NCBI RefSeq assembly: GCF_000686665.1
Contig: NZ_JMLH01000006.1
Location: 20,992 to 84,991 of the forward strand
Length of the DNA stretch: 64,000 nt
Direction of reading: 5' to 3'
Source: Thomasclavelia saccharogumia DSM 17460
Lineage (GTDB): Bacteria > Bacillota_I > Bacilli_A > Erysipelotrichales > Coprobacillaceae
The notes below the pieces were generated by a model. That model saw nothing but the letters and a program-made list of their open reading frames with translations, was not told the origin of the DNA and did not search any database. A program made the position numbers and the translations under genes. Shown here in pieces: positions 53,686 to 62,951 of the stretch (position 1 is the first letter of the stretch; every line of letters starts with the position of its first letter).

Positions 53686-54867
53686 ATGAAATATAAACGA
53701 ATTTTTTTAATTATATGTGATTCTCTAGGAATAGGTAATGCAAAAGATGCTGTTGCTTTTAATGATCAAGGAGCTAACACTTTAAAACATATTTGTGATT
53801 ATTGCAATGGTCTAGATTTACCAAATTTAGAAGGCTTGGGCTTAGGTAATCTAGGTGATTTTAAAGGAATCAACCCTTTAAGACTACAGCTTGGCTATAC
53901 TTTACCATTAAATGAAATTTCTAACGGTAAAGATACTATGACAGGACATTGGGAAATAATGGGATTAAAGACAGGAAAGCCTTTTGTTACTTTTACAGAA
54001 ACTGGCTTTCCCGACGAATTTATTCAGTTATTTGAAGAAAAAACAGGACGTAAATGCGTCGGTAATAAAGCAGCCAGTGGTACAGCTATACTCGATGAAT
54101 ATGGTGAACATCAAATCAAAACAGGAGATTGGATCGTTTATACTTCAGCTGATTCGGTCTTTCAAATAGCCGCTAATGAGGAAATCATACCTCTAGAAGA
54201 GTTGTACGAAGCTTGTCAGATTGCTCGTGAATTAGCAATGGATGAGCGCTGGAAAGTTGGAAGGATAATTGCAAGACCATACATAGGTAAAAGAGCAGGG
54301 GAGTTTAAGCGTACCGCTAACCGCCATGATCTAGCTTTAGCACCCTCTAGCAAAACTGTTTTAGATAATTTAAAAGAAAATAATTATGACGTGATTGGTG
54401 TTGGTAAAATAGCAGATATTTTTGATAATCAGGGAATTAGTAAAAAAGTAAAAACAGAAAGTAATCATGATGGTATGGCAAAAACGATTGAATTAGCTAA
54501 AACAGATTTTACGGGTTTATGTTTTGTCAATTTAGTTGATTTTGATGCTGTTTACGGTCATCGCCGTGATCCTGAAGGATATGGTAAAGCTATTAAAGAG
54601 TTTGATACACAATTAGAAGAATTGATGAAATATTTGCATCATGATGATTTATTGATGATAAGTGCTGATCATGGAAATGATCCAACGTATCAGGGAACTG
54701 ATCATACCCGTGAACAAGTGCCGTTAATAATTTATTCAAAAGAATTATTAAAACCACGTCAATTAGAAGAAATGGATTCTTTTGCAGTTATTGGTGCAAC
54801 TATTGCTGATAATTTTGAAGTTCCTTTACCAACGATCGGAATTTCAATTTTAAATAAAATAATATAA
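53686..54867 (+). CDS. deoB: Phosphopentomutase
   Basis: Converts (deoxy)ribose 1-phosphate to 5-phosphate in nucleoside salvage; 393 residues. Alkaline-phosphatase superfamily metal sites: IICDSLGIGNAKDA at the start and SADHGNDPTYQGTDHTREQV near 325; TMTGHWEIMG is diagnostic. ATG 53686 follows GGAGG. punA/pupG, which often follows, is absent. Confidence 0.95.
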   Translation: MKYKRIFLIICDSLGIGNAKDAVAFNDQGANTLKHICDYCNGLDLPNLEGLGLGNLGDFKGINPLRLQLGYTLPLNEISNGKDTMTGHWEIMGLKTGKPFVTFTETGFPDEFIQLFEEKTGRKCVGNKAASGTAILDEYGEHQIKTGDWIVYTSADSVFQIAANEEIIPLEELYEACQIARELAMDERWKVGRIIARPYIGKRAGEFKRTANRHDLALAPSSKTVLDNLKENNYDVIGVGKIADIFDNQGISKKVKTESNHDGMAKTIELAKTDFTGLCFVNLVDFDAVYGHRRDPEGYGKAIKEFDTQLEELMKYLHHDDLLMISADHGNDPTYQGTDHTREQVPLIIYSKELLKPRQLEEMDSFAVIGATIADNFEVPLPTIGISILNKII

Positions 54868-54878
54868 TGGAGATTTTT

Positions 54879-55151
54879 ATGGAAGAAAATAGTAAACGTT
54901 TAATAATCACTTCAATTTTAGCCTATGCAGTCGGAACATTTATTTTTGCAGCCGGACTTTTAACTAAAACATCTATCAGTATTATTGCTTTTTATATTAT
55001 TGCAATGATATTGATTATTTGTGCAATGCTGGCATTGTTTAATAACTATAAAAATAATAAACAAATAAAATTATATCTTTATTTATTTATTGTTGGTTTT
55101 GTTTTTATTATTATTAATACAGCAGCATTTATTAATAATTTAATATTATAA
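54879..55151 (+). CDS. Small membrane protein, unknown
   Basis: 90 residues with three hydrophobic segments (about 10-30, 35-55, 65-88). ATG 54879 follows TGGAGA; an ATG at 54867 overlaps the deoB stop. No family recognised. It is probably co-transcribed with deoB. Confidence 0.7.
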   Translation: MEENSKRLIITSILAYAVGTFIFAAGLLTKTSISIIAFYIIAMILIICAMLALFNNYKNNKQIKLYLYLFIVGFVFIIINTAAFINNLIL

Positions 55152-55175
55152 AAAGAAGTTTTTAACTTCTTTTTA
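55149..55175. terminator. Bidirectional terminator between deoB unit and spo0A
   Basis: AAAAGAAGTT (55151-55160), loop TTT, AACTTCTTTT (55164-55173), with A and T runs on both sides, between two convergent units. It overlaps the spo0A stop. Confidence 0.85.
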
Positions 55176-55949
55176 TATTCTTTCATTTAAGCCTTTTTTC
55201 ATTCTAAGATTATCAGCAATTAAAACAATGAACTCGGAATTAGTAGGTTTAAATAGATCTGTTCTTTTCAAGATATCATTAATTTTTTTACCATCATCTT
55301 GATTCCAGGCAGTCTTAATGGCATGACGGATAGACTTTTCAACTCTTGAAGCTGTTGTGCTGTACTGGCGAGCAATATCGGGATATAGTTTTTTTGTTAT
55401 CTGAGTAAAATATTCAATATTATTATATACTAAGATAATAGCTGTTCGTAAATACAAGTAACCATTAAGATTAACAGAAATACCTGTCTTTTTTAGAATT
55501 ATACTAATTTCATTTTCTAATTTAATCATTTCATATTTTTTAGAAGTTTTAGAAAGATTAATTATTTTATCATCTACATTTATAATTGAATCAATTGTTG
55601 AAAGAAAAGAATCAATGTCTATAGGTGATTTTATACAATATGTGACCTCTAAATCATTTAATAATTTAGATATAATTGGATTATTAAAACTTGTCATACA
55701 AATTACTTTTTTATATGCTGTTTCATTTAATTGCTTTAATTTTTGTAAAACACTTATACCATCAATTTTAGAAAGCATCAAGTCAATTATTAATAGATCA
55801 CAACTATTATGTGATAAATAACTAATACAATTTAAAGCATTATTACTAACTTCTAAAATATGATATTTATTTGTTGATAATAGTTTTGTACTTAAGATAG
55901 ATGCTAATCTTATATCTTCTTCTAAAATATATATTGTATCTTTTTTCAT
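55173..55949 (-). CDS. spo0A: Sporulation master regulator Spo0A
   Basis: 258-residue response regulator. Receiver domain: acidic pocket E10-E11-D12, phosphorylation site D56 in CDLLIIDLMLSKIDG, T in CMTSF, K in YCIKSP. C-terminal Spo0A DNA-binding domain: GISVNLNGYLYLRTAI, STTASRVEKSIRHAIKTAW (recognition helix) and PTNSEFIVLIADNLRMKK. It controls entry to sporulation. It is on the minus strand, 6 kb from spoIVB, and has an unusual upstream region. Confidence 0.95.
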   Translation of the reverse strand: MKKDTIYILEEDIRLASILSTKLLSTNKYHILEVSNNALNCISYLSHNSCDLLIIDLMLSKIDGISVLQKLKQLNETAYKKVICMTSFNNPIISKLLNDLEVTYCIKSPIDIDSFLSTIDSIINVDDKIINLSKTSKKYEMIKLENEISIILKKTGISVNLNGYLYLRTAIILVYNNIEYFTQITKKLYPDIARQYSTTASRVEKSIRHAIKTAWNQDDGKKINDILKRTDLFKPTNSEFIVLIADNLRMKKGLNERI

Positions 55950-55968
55950 GGTTTAACTCCTTTCATCG

Positions 55969-55978
55969 ATCGACAAAA
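55969..55978 (-). promoter_or_regulatory. Possible 0A box just upstream of spo0A
   Basis: On the minus strand TTTTGTCGAT, one base from the Spo0A binding consensus core TGTCGAA, 20 bases upstream of the ATG. It could serve autoregulation. Confidence 0.4.
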
Positions 55979-56013
55979 ACAATTATATTGTTACATAAAT
56001 GTAATTAAAAGAT

Positions 56014-56093
56014 ACACTTTATAATTTGATAATAAATTTATTAAATTATAAAGTGTGTTTAATGATTATAATAAATAATTCGCCATAAAGTGT
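56014..56093. promoter_or_regulatory. Repeated 9-mer operator-like region upstream of spo0A
   Basis: ATAAAGTGT occurs at 56048-56056 and 56085-56093 and inverted (ACACTTTAT) at 56014-56022. The first two arms extend to 14 perfect bases (56014-56027 against 56043-56056) around an inner palindrome TAATAAATTTATTA (56030-56043). The region lies 65-145 bases upstream of spo0A. No T-run follows. Confidence 0.55.
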
Positions 56094-56225
56094 TATTATA
56101 TAAAGGTTTTTGACGAATAATAACGAAAGCATAAATTATTAAATACTAGATTTATTTTAAATAAAATTTACATAATATTAATTATGCGAAGTTGAATATA
56201 TTATTATTTTATTTAAGATAGAAAA

Positions 56226-56257
56226 TAAAAGGATTGGATGATAATATCCAATCCTTT
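56226..56257 (-). terminator. Terminator of purF
   Basis: AAAGGATTGGAT (56228-56239) pairs with ATCCAATCCTTT (56246-56257); on the minus strand it is followed by TTATTTTC. It lies 20 bases after purF. Confidence 0.85.
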
Positions 56258-56277
56258 ATAAGTATTAAGTATGAAAA

Positions 56278-57699
56278 TTATAACTTTCCTTTTTTTAGCT
56301 TATCTGTTTCAAAAGAATCATATAATTTAGTAATATAATCTCCATTAAAGCAAGCTAAACATAGACCACATTTATGTTTTTCTTTATTATAATGAATTGA
56401 TTTATCAATTCCTTCTTCACTAATAAAAGCTAATGAATCAGCTTCAATATACGTACATAATTCTTCAACTGATAATTTATTAGAAATCAATTCATCCATC
56501 GTTGACATATCAACACCGTAAAAACATGGCCATTTAATTGCTGGTGAAGCAATTCTTACATGAACTTCTTTAGCACCAGCTTCTTTTAATAAACGAACAA
56601 TGCGTTTTGAAGTAGTCCCACGGACAATTGAGTCATCGATCATGATTACTCTTTTACCACATACAATTGATGAAACAGCAGAAAGTTTCATTCTTACTCC
56701 CTGTTCTCGCATTTCCTGAGTTGGCTGGATAAAAGTTCTTCCTACATATTTATTTTTTATTAAACCCATTTCATAAGGAATACCTGAAGCTTCAGAATAA
56801 CCAATAGCAGCAGATATTGAAGAATCAGGAACTCCAATTACTAAATCAGCATCTACAGGAGCTTCTTTATATAATTGTTTACCAGCTAATTTTCTTGTTG
56901 TATGTACATTGATACCATCTAAATTACTATCAGGACGTGAAAAATAAATATATTCCATCGCACATATTTTATCTGTTACATCTTCAGTATATAATTTAGA
57001 TTTTAACTCGTTATTTTTCACTCTAACAATTTCACCAGGCTCTAAATCACGAACAAATTTAGCTCCAACAACTTCAAAAGCACATGTTTCCGATGAAAAA
57101 ATATAAGCACCATTAGGCAATTGACCAATAGATAATGGTCTTAATCCATATTTATCACGAGCAACATAAAGAGCATTTTCAATTAAAATCAAAAATGCAA
57201 AAGCACCATCTAAACGATTTAATGATTTACAGATACGGTCAATCATATGCCCTTCTTCACGCATAATTAAATGACCCAAGATTTCAGTATCTGATGTACT
57301 AGAGAAAATACTCCCCTTTTTTTCTAATTCAGCCTTTAAAACATTAGCATTAACAATATTACCATTATGAGCAATTCCCAAAGAACCATTTAAAGTTCTA
57401 AATAATAATGGCTGGACATTAGCAATTCCGCCACCTCCAGCAGTAGAATAGCGAACATGTCCGATTGCATAATCACCTTTCATCTTATTAATTTTTTCTT
57501 GATCAAAAACTTCAGAAACCAAACCTTCACCTTTTTGAATCGATAAAGCTTCGTGATCTTTTACTACGATTCCAGCTGCTTCCTGTCCACGATGTTGTAA
57601 ACTGTGTAAGCCATAGTAGCACATCGCTGCAGCATGTTCATAGCCACATACTGCAAAAACTCCACATTCTTCATGCAATTGTCGATCTTGTAAAAACAT
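56278..57699 (-). CDS. purF: Amidophosphoribosyltransferase
   Basis: First step of purine synthesis (PRPP + Gln to phosphoribosylamine); 473 residues. Short propeptide MFLQDRQLHEE before the nucleophilic Cys12 (CGVFAVCGYEHAA), glutaminase motif LQHRGQEAAGIV, PRPP loop VIMIDDSIVRGTTSKRIVRL, and C-terminal CGLCLACFNGDY cysteines as in the Fe-S type enzyme of Bacillus. No other pur gene is adjacent. TTCAAGGAGGTC precedes the ATG. Confidence 0.96.
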   Translation of the reverse strand: MFLQDRQLHEECGVFAVCGYEHAAAMCYYGLHSLQHRGQEAAGIVVKDHEALSIQKGEGLVSEVFDQEKINKMKGDYAIGHVRYSTAGGGGIANVQPLLFRTLNGSLGIAHNGNIVNANVLKAELEKKGSIFSSTSDTEILGHLIMREEGHMIDRICKSLNRLDGAFAFLILIENALYVARDKYGLRPLSIGQLPNGAYIFSSETCAFEVVGAKFVRDLEPGEIVRVKNNELKSKLYTEDVTDKICAMEYIYFSRPDSNLDGINVHTTRKLAGKQLYKEAPVDADLVIGVPDSSISAAIGYSEASGIPYEMGLIKNKYVGRTFIQPTQEMREQGVRMKLSAVSSIVCGKRVIMIDDSIVRGTTSKRIVRLLKEAGAKEVHVRIASPAIKWPCFYGVDMSTMDELISNKLSVEELCTYIEADSLAFISEEGIDKSIHYNKEKHKCGLCLACFNGDYITKLYDSFETDKLKKGKL

Positions 57700-57728
57700 T
57701 TATTGCTGACCTCCTTGAATTCCATTAC

Positions 57729-57757
57729 ATTTTATAATGCATTAAAGGTATAGTCAA
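57729..57757 (-). promoter_or_regulatory. Promoter of purF
   Basis: On the minus strand TTGACT (57757-57752), 17-base spacer, TAAAAT (57734-57729). It gives purF its own transcript, with about 25 bases of leader and no room for a riboswitch. Confidence 0.78.
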
Positions 57758-57760
57758 TAT

Positions 57761-59488
57761 TTATAAGCACTCATTTATATAAAAATTATTATCTTGACAA
57801 TTATTTTTTAAGAAATTTGTTAACATTGTACAAATAAATGTGCATTCACCATTGATTTTGGCCTGTAAATCACTTTCAACAATTATTTCTTTATTGAAAT
57901 TACCAAAATAATTAAGTATTTCATTTAATTCATTTTGATTCAAATATATGATTTCAGAAATTTTAATTGTTGTTGCATCTTCACTGTAGATAACATATCC
58001 CACTGCTTTGGTATCATGATAGAATACTTTGATTTCTTCTTTAAAAGCAATACAACGTGGAATTAAATAATTCTCGTAATATTCGATATCTCTTTTACGA
58101 TATCCATTAAAATTTTCACAAAAACAATTATATAAATTCACTAACTTATTATAATTGTAAATCTCAATTACTTTAAGTTTAGATGGAGATGAATATGATC
58201 GAATATCAACTTTTGTGATTTTATGAAAATAATCTTCATTAAATCCAAATTGATAATATAATTCAGGATGATATGCTTGTAACATTATTTTAGCATTTTG
58301 ATATTTAGGTAATCCTAAAACATGATTCATCAGTTTTTTCATCATCCCCTGCCTTTGATAGTTTTTATCAGTCGCTACTCCTAAAATAAAATACACTGAC
58401 TCTTCTTTATTTTCTAAAAAAATAGTATAAGGAACAATTTGTAACATGGAAGCAATATGATGATCATTTTTTAAAAGATAAGTATTTTCTTTTTGATAGC
58501 GATTTATAAAATAGAAATTTGTAGACATTTCATCCTCATCTTTAAAACTATTACGCCATAGATCAATAATACCATATAAATCATTATTATCAGCTTGAAC
58601 AATTGATTGTTCATTCAAAACGATAGTATATTTTTTTATCATTTTGATAGGATGAAGCATTTGCTTTGCTTTTCGTAGTGACTCTAAGCCCATATCTTCT
58701 TCACGATTTACAAATTCATATCCATCGTAGTTTTTTTCTAAGAAAAATTTACCTATTGCTACATAGAGTCCGCGAATATCTTTGTTAGCTTTTTCGACAT
58801 GGATTTGAATAGTATTATGTTTTAGTGGTGAAGCAATAATAAAAGCTTCTAATTTATTATCAATATAGATACATCCAGTTTTAATATTCAATTCATGACG
58901 ATGAACTAATAAATATACGATTCCAATATATTCTGAAATAACACTTTCCTCAATATGCTTTGAAAAATCCCATTTTTTTAAACATTGAAGTACATTATCA
59001 ATATCTTCATCTTCAATCTCTTTATATACATAATTAGGATTCTCTTTAAGAAAAGCATTAAAATGATTGCGCCTTTTTTGCATTTTTTTACCTGAAAGTG
59101 TTTCTAATGAAGCTTTACTATAAATATAATCATCAAAATCATCATTATGGAGATATAAAAATTTGTCTCCATACAGATCTTGAATCAATTGTTTTGATTT
59201 TTCTACTGCTAGATCAATTTTAAAAGAAAAATTATAATCTTTTGCATATTTTATCATATATTCAAGCGCTTCATGATAATATTCTGGCTTACAAAATGGC
59301 ATAGCAAAAAACTTTTCATTCATGTAAGTATGTAACATGATCATAAAATGATCTTTGATTTCATAATAAATTTCATATTCATGATCCCACATCATCATTG
59401 TTACAAAATTTGAATTATAACCTTCATAATCAGCATCATCTAAATATGGTTTGATTTTTTGATAATCACTTAATAATAATTTTTGCAT
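57761..59488 (-). CDS. DUF2156 (LPG-synthase-like) and GNAT acyltransferase fusion
   Basis: 575 residues with two acyltransferase-like halves. About 1-290 match DUF2156 (as in the catalytic part of lysyl-phosphatidylglycerol synthase) but without membrane helices (SGKKMQKRRNHFNAFLKENP, YVAIGKFFLEKNYDGYEFVN). About 300-575 are a GNAT/Eis-like acetyltransferase (VYFILGVATDKNYQRQGMMK as acetyl-CoA site). It lies 8 bases after the DUF815 ATPase gene and is probably co-transcribed. Substrate unknown; aminoacyl or acetyl transfer is plausible. Confidence 0.8.
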   Translation of the reverse strand: MQKLLLSDYQKIKPYLDDADYEGYNSNFVTMMMWDHEYEIYYEIKDHFMIMLHTYMNEKFFAMPFCKPEYYHEALEYMIKYAKDYNFSFKIDLAVEKSKQLIQDLYGDKFLYLHNDDFDDYIYSKASLETLSGKKMQKRRNHFNAFLKENPNYVYKEIEDEDIDNVLQCLKKWDFSKHIEESVISEYIGIVYLLVHRHELNIKTGCIYIDNKLEAFIIASPLKHNTIQIHVEKANKDIRGLYVAIGKFFLEKNYDGYEFVNREEDMGLESLRKAKQMLHPIKMIKKYTIVLNEQSIVQADNNDLYGIIDLWRNSFKDEDEMSTNFYFINRYQKENTYLLKNDHHIASMLQIVPYTIFLENKEESVYFILGVATDKNYQRQGMMKKLMNHVLGLPKYQNAKIMLQAYHPELYYQFGFNEDYFHKITKVDIRSYSSPSKLKVIEIYNYNKLVNLYNCFCENFNGYRKRDIEYYENYLIPRCIAFKEEIKVFYHDTKAVGYVIYSEDATTIKISEIIYLNQNELNEILNYFGNFNKEIIVESDLQAKINGECTFICTMLTNFLKNNCQDNNFYINECL

Positions 59489-59496
59489 ATTTCTCC

Positions 59497-60729
59497 CTAT
59501 CTATTTCCTAACATTGCATTAATAAATTGTTTAGCTGTTCTCCCTGAAAATCCACCGTAACGAATTTCCCAAGTTAAAGCTTTTTGATGTAATTCCTCTT
59601 GAGGCATTTGTAGATTATATTGTTTTGCTAAACCGTCTACGATTTCTAGGTAATCTTGACGATTTGGATGAGTATATAGTATTTTTATTCCAAATCTTGA
59701 ACTTAATGATGTTTTTTCCTGTTTAGCATCATTTACATTAACTTCATCCTGATCTTGACGATCACTCCATGTTTGTTTGACTAAATGGCGACGATTGCTA
59801 GTAGCATAAATCAATATATTATCAGGCTTTTTCTCTAACCCGCCTTCAATAACCGCTTTTAGATATTTATATTCTATTTCAAATTCTTCGAATGATAAAT
59901 CATCCATGAATAGAACAAATTTATAGTTACGTGATTGTAGTTCTTGGATGATACTTGGTAAATATTTAAACTGGTGTTTATAAATTTCAATCATTCTTAG
60001 ACCATCTTTATAATATTCGTTTAATAGTGCTTTAATGCTGCTGGATTTACCAGTTCCGCTATCACCATAGAGTAGAACATTATTAGCTTTTTTACCAGCT
60101 AAAAAAGCTTCAGTGTTTTGAGTGAGTTTTAGTTTTTGACTTTCGTATCCTATTAATTGATCCAAACGTCCATTACCTATATGTATTATAGGGCTAATTT
60201 GATGATTTTCATAACGAAATGCTTTATTTAATCCAAATTTTCCAACACCATAAGTTAAAAAGAATTTTTCTAAAATATTATAAAATTGTTCTACATCTTT
60301 ACAATTAGATAAATTATTTTGCAATGATCTTGAGATTTCAAATAATTCTTGATTGATTACGGGTCTTGATGGTGTAAAGTTAGTAATAAGATCTTGTTGT
60401 AAAGGCGACAATGAACTAAAGTCAGTATTAAACATTTCAAAAATAACTTTGAAATCATTGATAACAATATTTTTTAGATTATCAGCAATAGCGGCTTTTC
60501 TTTCTAATGCTAAAGTAAATGAATTTTCATTATTAATTAATAAGTGTGTTAATAGACTGTTGAACAAATCACCATATAAATTATACTTTTCAGCTAATTT
60601 GATCAGTAATGAAACAAAATAGTTAGCATTTTCTAAATTATTATTTTTAATAATCTCATCATATATTTTAAAACATTCTTTTATATCATCATTTTTGTAT
60701 AATGGGAAAAATATTATTAAATCATTCAT
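59497..60729 (-). CDS. DUF815 AAA-type ATPase
   Basis: 410 residues. Helical N-terminal half (about 1-190), then AAA core: Walker A NVLLYGDSGTGKSSSIKAL (about 218-236), Walker B FVLFMDDLSFEE, sensor ILIYATSNRRHL, and an Arg-rich segment DQDEVNVNDAKQEKTSLSSR. The family is widespread and its biological role is unknown. AAAGGATAA precedes the ATG. First gene of a two-gene unit with the DUF2156/GNAT protein. Confidence 0.88.
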   Translation of the reverse strand: MNDLIIFFPLYKNDDIKECFKIYDEIIKNNNLENANYFVSLLIKLAEKYNLYGDLFNSLLTHLLINNENSFTLALERKAAIADNLKNIVINDFKVIFEMFNTDFSSLSPLQQDLITNFTPSRPVINQELFEISRSLQNNLSNCKDVEQFYNILEKFFLTYGVGKFGLNKAFRYENHQISPIIHIGNGRLDQLIGYESQKLKLTQNTEAFLAGKKANNVLLYGDSGTGKSSSIKALLNEYYKDGLRMIEIYKHQFKYLPSIIQELQSRNYKFVLFMDDLSFEEFEIEYKYLKAVIEGGLEKKPDNILIYATSNRRHLVKQTWSDRQDQDEVNVNDAKQEKTSLSSRFGIKILYTHPNRQDYLEIVDGLAKQYNLQMPQEELHQKALTWEIRYGGFSGRTAKQFINAMLGNR

Positions 60730-60756
60730 ACTTATATTATCCTTTCTAAATAATTA

Positions 60757-60778
60757 AAAAGACGAAAATTCGTCTTTT
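60757..60778 (-). terminator. Perfect palindromic terminator after the PFL gene
   Basis: AAAAGACGAA (60757-60766) pairs with TTCGTCTTTT (60769-60778) around AA; it has runs of A and T on both flanks and overlaps the stop. Confidence 0.88.
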
Positions 60779-62141
60779 AATTTTTAAAACTGTGAATCGG
60801 AGCAGGAATTCTTCCCCCACGATTAATAAATTCACTACATCCAAAATTATTTACTGGCATGATAGGCGCATAACCTAGCAATCCACCGAATTCAACAACT
60901 TCGCCAACTTCTTTTCCAATCACGGGAATAATTCTAACAGCCGTTGTTTTTTGATTGATCATTCCAATTGCCATTTCATCGGCTATTATTCCAGAAATAG
61001 TAGTTGCTTCAACACTTCCAGGAATAGCGATCATATCAAGACCTACTGAGCATACACATGTCATAGCTTCTAATTTTTCAAGTGTTAAAGCTCCTCTATT
61101 GACAGCATTGATCATTCCCTGGTCTTCACTGACTGGGATAAAAGCCCCACTTAATCCACCAACATATGAAGAAGCCATAACGCCTCCTTTTTTTACTTGA
61201 TCATTTAAGATTGCAAGTGCTGCAGTTGTTCCTGGAGCCCCAACACTGTCTAAGCCCATACCCTCAAGACAATCAGCAATACTATCACCGATTGCTGGAG
61301 TTGGTGCCAATGATAAATCAATGATTCCAAATGGAATATTTAATCTTTCAGATGCTTCTAAAGCTACTAACTGGCCGACCCGAGTAATTTTGAAAGCTGT
61401 TTTTTTAATGATTTCACATAGTTCACCAAAATCTTTACCTTTAGCATTTTCAATTGCGGTTTTAACTACACCAGGGCCACTTACACCGACGTTAATAACG
61501 GCATCAGCTTCACTTACACCATGAAATGCTCCAGCCATAAATGGATTGTCATCAGGTGCATTGCATAAAACAACTAGTTTAGCACAACCAATAGAATCGT
61601 CTTCTTTAGTTAGTATCGCGGTATCTTTAATGATTTCACCCATTAATTTAACAGCATCCATATTGATTCCCGTCTTCGTAGAACCAACATTAACAGAACT
61701 ACAAACATTATTAGTTACTTTCATTGCTTCCGGAATAGATCTAATTAATAATTCTTCAGCTTTAGTCATTCCTTTAGATACGATAGCACTATAACCACCA
61801 ATAAAGTTTACCCCAGTTTCATGCGCACACTTATCTAATGTTTTTGCGATTTTAACAAAATCAGCAGTACTCTTGCATGCGTTAGAACCAACAAAACCAA
61901 TTGGTGTTACAGATATTCTTTTATTGACGATCGGAATTCCATATTTCATCTCAATTTGTTTTCCAGTCGATACTAAATCTTTTGCTACAGTAGTAATTTT
62001 TTTATAAATATTTTCACATAAAACATCAATATCATGATCCATACAATCCAATAAACTGATACCTAAAGTAATCGTTCTTACATCAAGATTTTCTTGTTCA
62101 ATCATTTTATTTGTTTCTGCTACTTCAAATAAATTAATCAT
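60777..62141 (-). CDS. UPF0210 / DUF711 (PFL family) protein
   Basis: 454-residue conserved protein of the DUF711 (PFL-like) family: [19 protein letters not shown] near the start, [75 protein letters not shown] at the end. Structurally linked to glycyl-radical-type barrels, but with no known reaction. Always paired with an ACT-domain gene, as here (13 bases upstream). Confidence 0.92.
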   Translation of the reverse strand: MINLFEVAETNKMIEQENLDVRTITLGISLLDCMDHDIDVLCENIYKKITTVAKDLVSTGKQIEMKYGIPIVNKRISVTPIGFVGSNACKSTADFVKIAKTLDKCAHETGVNFIGGYSAIVSKGMTKAEELLIRSIPEAMKVTNNVCSSVNVGSTKTGINMDAVKLMGEIIKDTAILTKEDDSIGCAKLVVLCNAPDDNPFMAGAFHGVSEADAVINVGVSGPGVVKTAIENAKGKDFGELCEIIKKTAFKITRVGQLVALEASERLNIPFGIIDLSLAPTPAIGDSIADCLEGMGLDSVGAPGTTAALAILNDQVKKGGVMASSYVGGLSGAFIPVSEDQGMINAVNRGALTLEKLEAMTCVCSVGLDMIAIPGSVEATTISGIIADEMAIGMINQKTTAVRIIPVIGKEVGEVVEFGGLLGYAPIMPVNNFGCSEFINRGGRIPAPIHSFKN

Positions 62142-62154
62142 CTATAACTTCTCC

Positions 62155-62427
62155 TTAAATACGATGCATTTTATTAAAAATATCTTCATGCTGTAATTTT
62201 ATATTAACGCCAATTTCATTTCCTAATTTATCTAATTCTTCACAGATAGTACCAAATTCATCAGTTATTGAACTTAATTCCACAATCATCATCATATTGA
62301 AATATCCTTGAATAATAGTTTGTGAAATATCTAAAATATTTACTTGTTTTTTAGCTAAATAAGTACATACTTTAGCAATAATTCCAACTTGATCTTTACC
62401 TACAACTGTAATAATCCCCTTTTGCAT
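62155..62427 (-). CDS. ACT-domain protein (UPF0237)
   Basis: 90 residues; MQKGIITVVGKDQVGIIAKV and VNILDISQTIIQGYFNMMMI are typical of UPF0237 ACT proteins, which bind small ligands (often amino acids). Probably regulates the adjacent PFL-family protein. AGGAGGTTATT precedes the ATG. Confidence 0.92.
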   Translation of the reverse strand: MQKGIITVVGKDQVGIIAKVCTYLAKKQVNILDISQTIIQGYFNMMMIVELSSITDEFGTICEELDKLGNEIGVNIKLQHEDIFNKMHRI

Positions 62428-62453
62428 ATAATAACCTCCTAATTATTTAGGTT

Positions 62454-62459
62454 ATTATA
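62454..62459 (-). promoter_or_regulatory. -10 of the ACT-PFL operon
   Basis: On the minus strand TGcTATAAT, with the hexamer at 62459-62454; the -35 is weak. Confidence 0.55.
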
Positions 62460-62517
62460 GCATAATCATATCCAACAAAAAAGAGCTAAATTAAATAATT
62501 TTTCGACTCTTTAATTA

Positions 62518-62541
62518 TTAAAAAAGACTGCCTGGCAGTCT
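62518..62541 (-). terminator. Terminator after the first PTS IIB gene
   Basis: AGACTGCC (62525-62532) and GGCAGTCT (62534-62541); on the minus strand followed by six Ts. Confidence 0.85.
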
Positions 62542-62551
62542 ATGTAATTAA

Positions 62552-62869
62552 TTATTTGTTAAGTAATTTTTTAGCAAATTCGTAAACAGCTTTACCATTC
62601 ATCATTCCATAATCTTTCATTTCAATTACATCAAGCGGTATATCTTTTCCTGCTTCTTCTATAAGTTTTTCAACTTCACTTTTAGCATATCTAACTTGGG
62701 GTCCAAGTAAAACACAATCAACAGTATTTATCATTTTTCCCCCTTCACTTAAAGGTAAAGCAAAAATTTCAACATCATCACCAGCTTCTTTAGCGGCCTT
62801 TTCCATTTTTGTTACTAATAAGCTAGTAGACATCCCAGCTGCACATATTAACATAATTCTTGTTTTCAT
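62552..62869 (-). CDS. PTS system lactose/cellobiose-family IIB component
   Basis: 105 residues with the phosphocysteine loop IMLICAAGMSTSLLVTKM (Cys about 9) and VDCVLLGPQVRYAKSEVEKL. IIB passes phosphate from IIA to the sugar bound in IIC. No IIA or IIC gene is next to it. Close paralogue of the gene at 62952, sharing a 42-base identical stretch. GGAGAGAA precedes the ATG. Confidence 0.93.
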   Translation of the reverse strand: MKTRIMLICAAGMSTSLLVTKMEKAAKEAGDDVEIFALPLSEGGKMINTVDCVLLGPQVRYAKSEVEKLIEEAGKDIPLDVIEMKDYGMMNGKAVYEFAKKLLNK

Positions 62870-62898
62870 AATTTTCTCTCCTTTATTTCAATTCATAT

Positions 62899-62926
62899 AA
62901 AAAGGGCATTATAAAAAACGCCCGTT
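62899..62926 (-). terminator. Terminator between the two PTS IIB genes
   Basis: On the minus strand GGGC...GCCC (spacer about 12 bases, extendable by A-T pairs) followed by TTTTT. Confidence 0.75.
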
Positions 62927-62951
62927 TTATCTGTTTAGACAAGCTTTTCTA

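Noticed and set aside
56014..56056. The long inverted repeat upstream of spo0A as a terminator
   Set aside because: No T-run on either strand and no gene ending into it; an operator role fits better.
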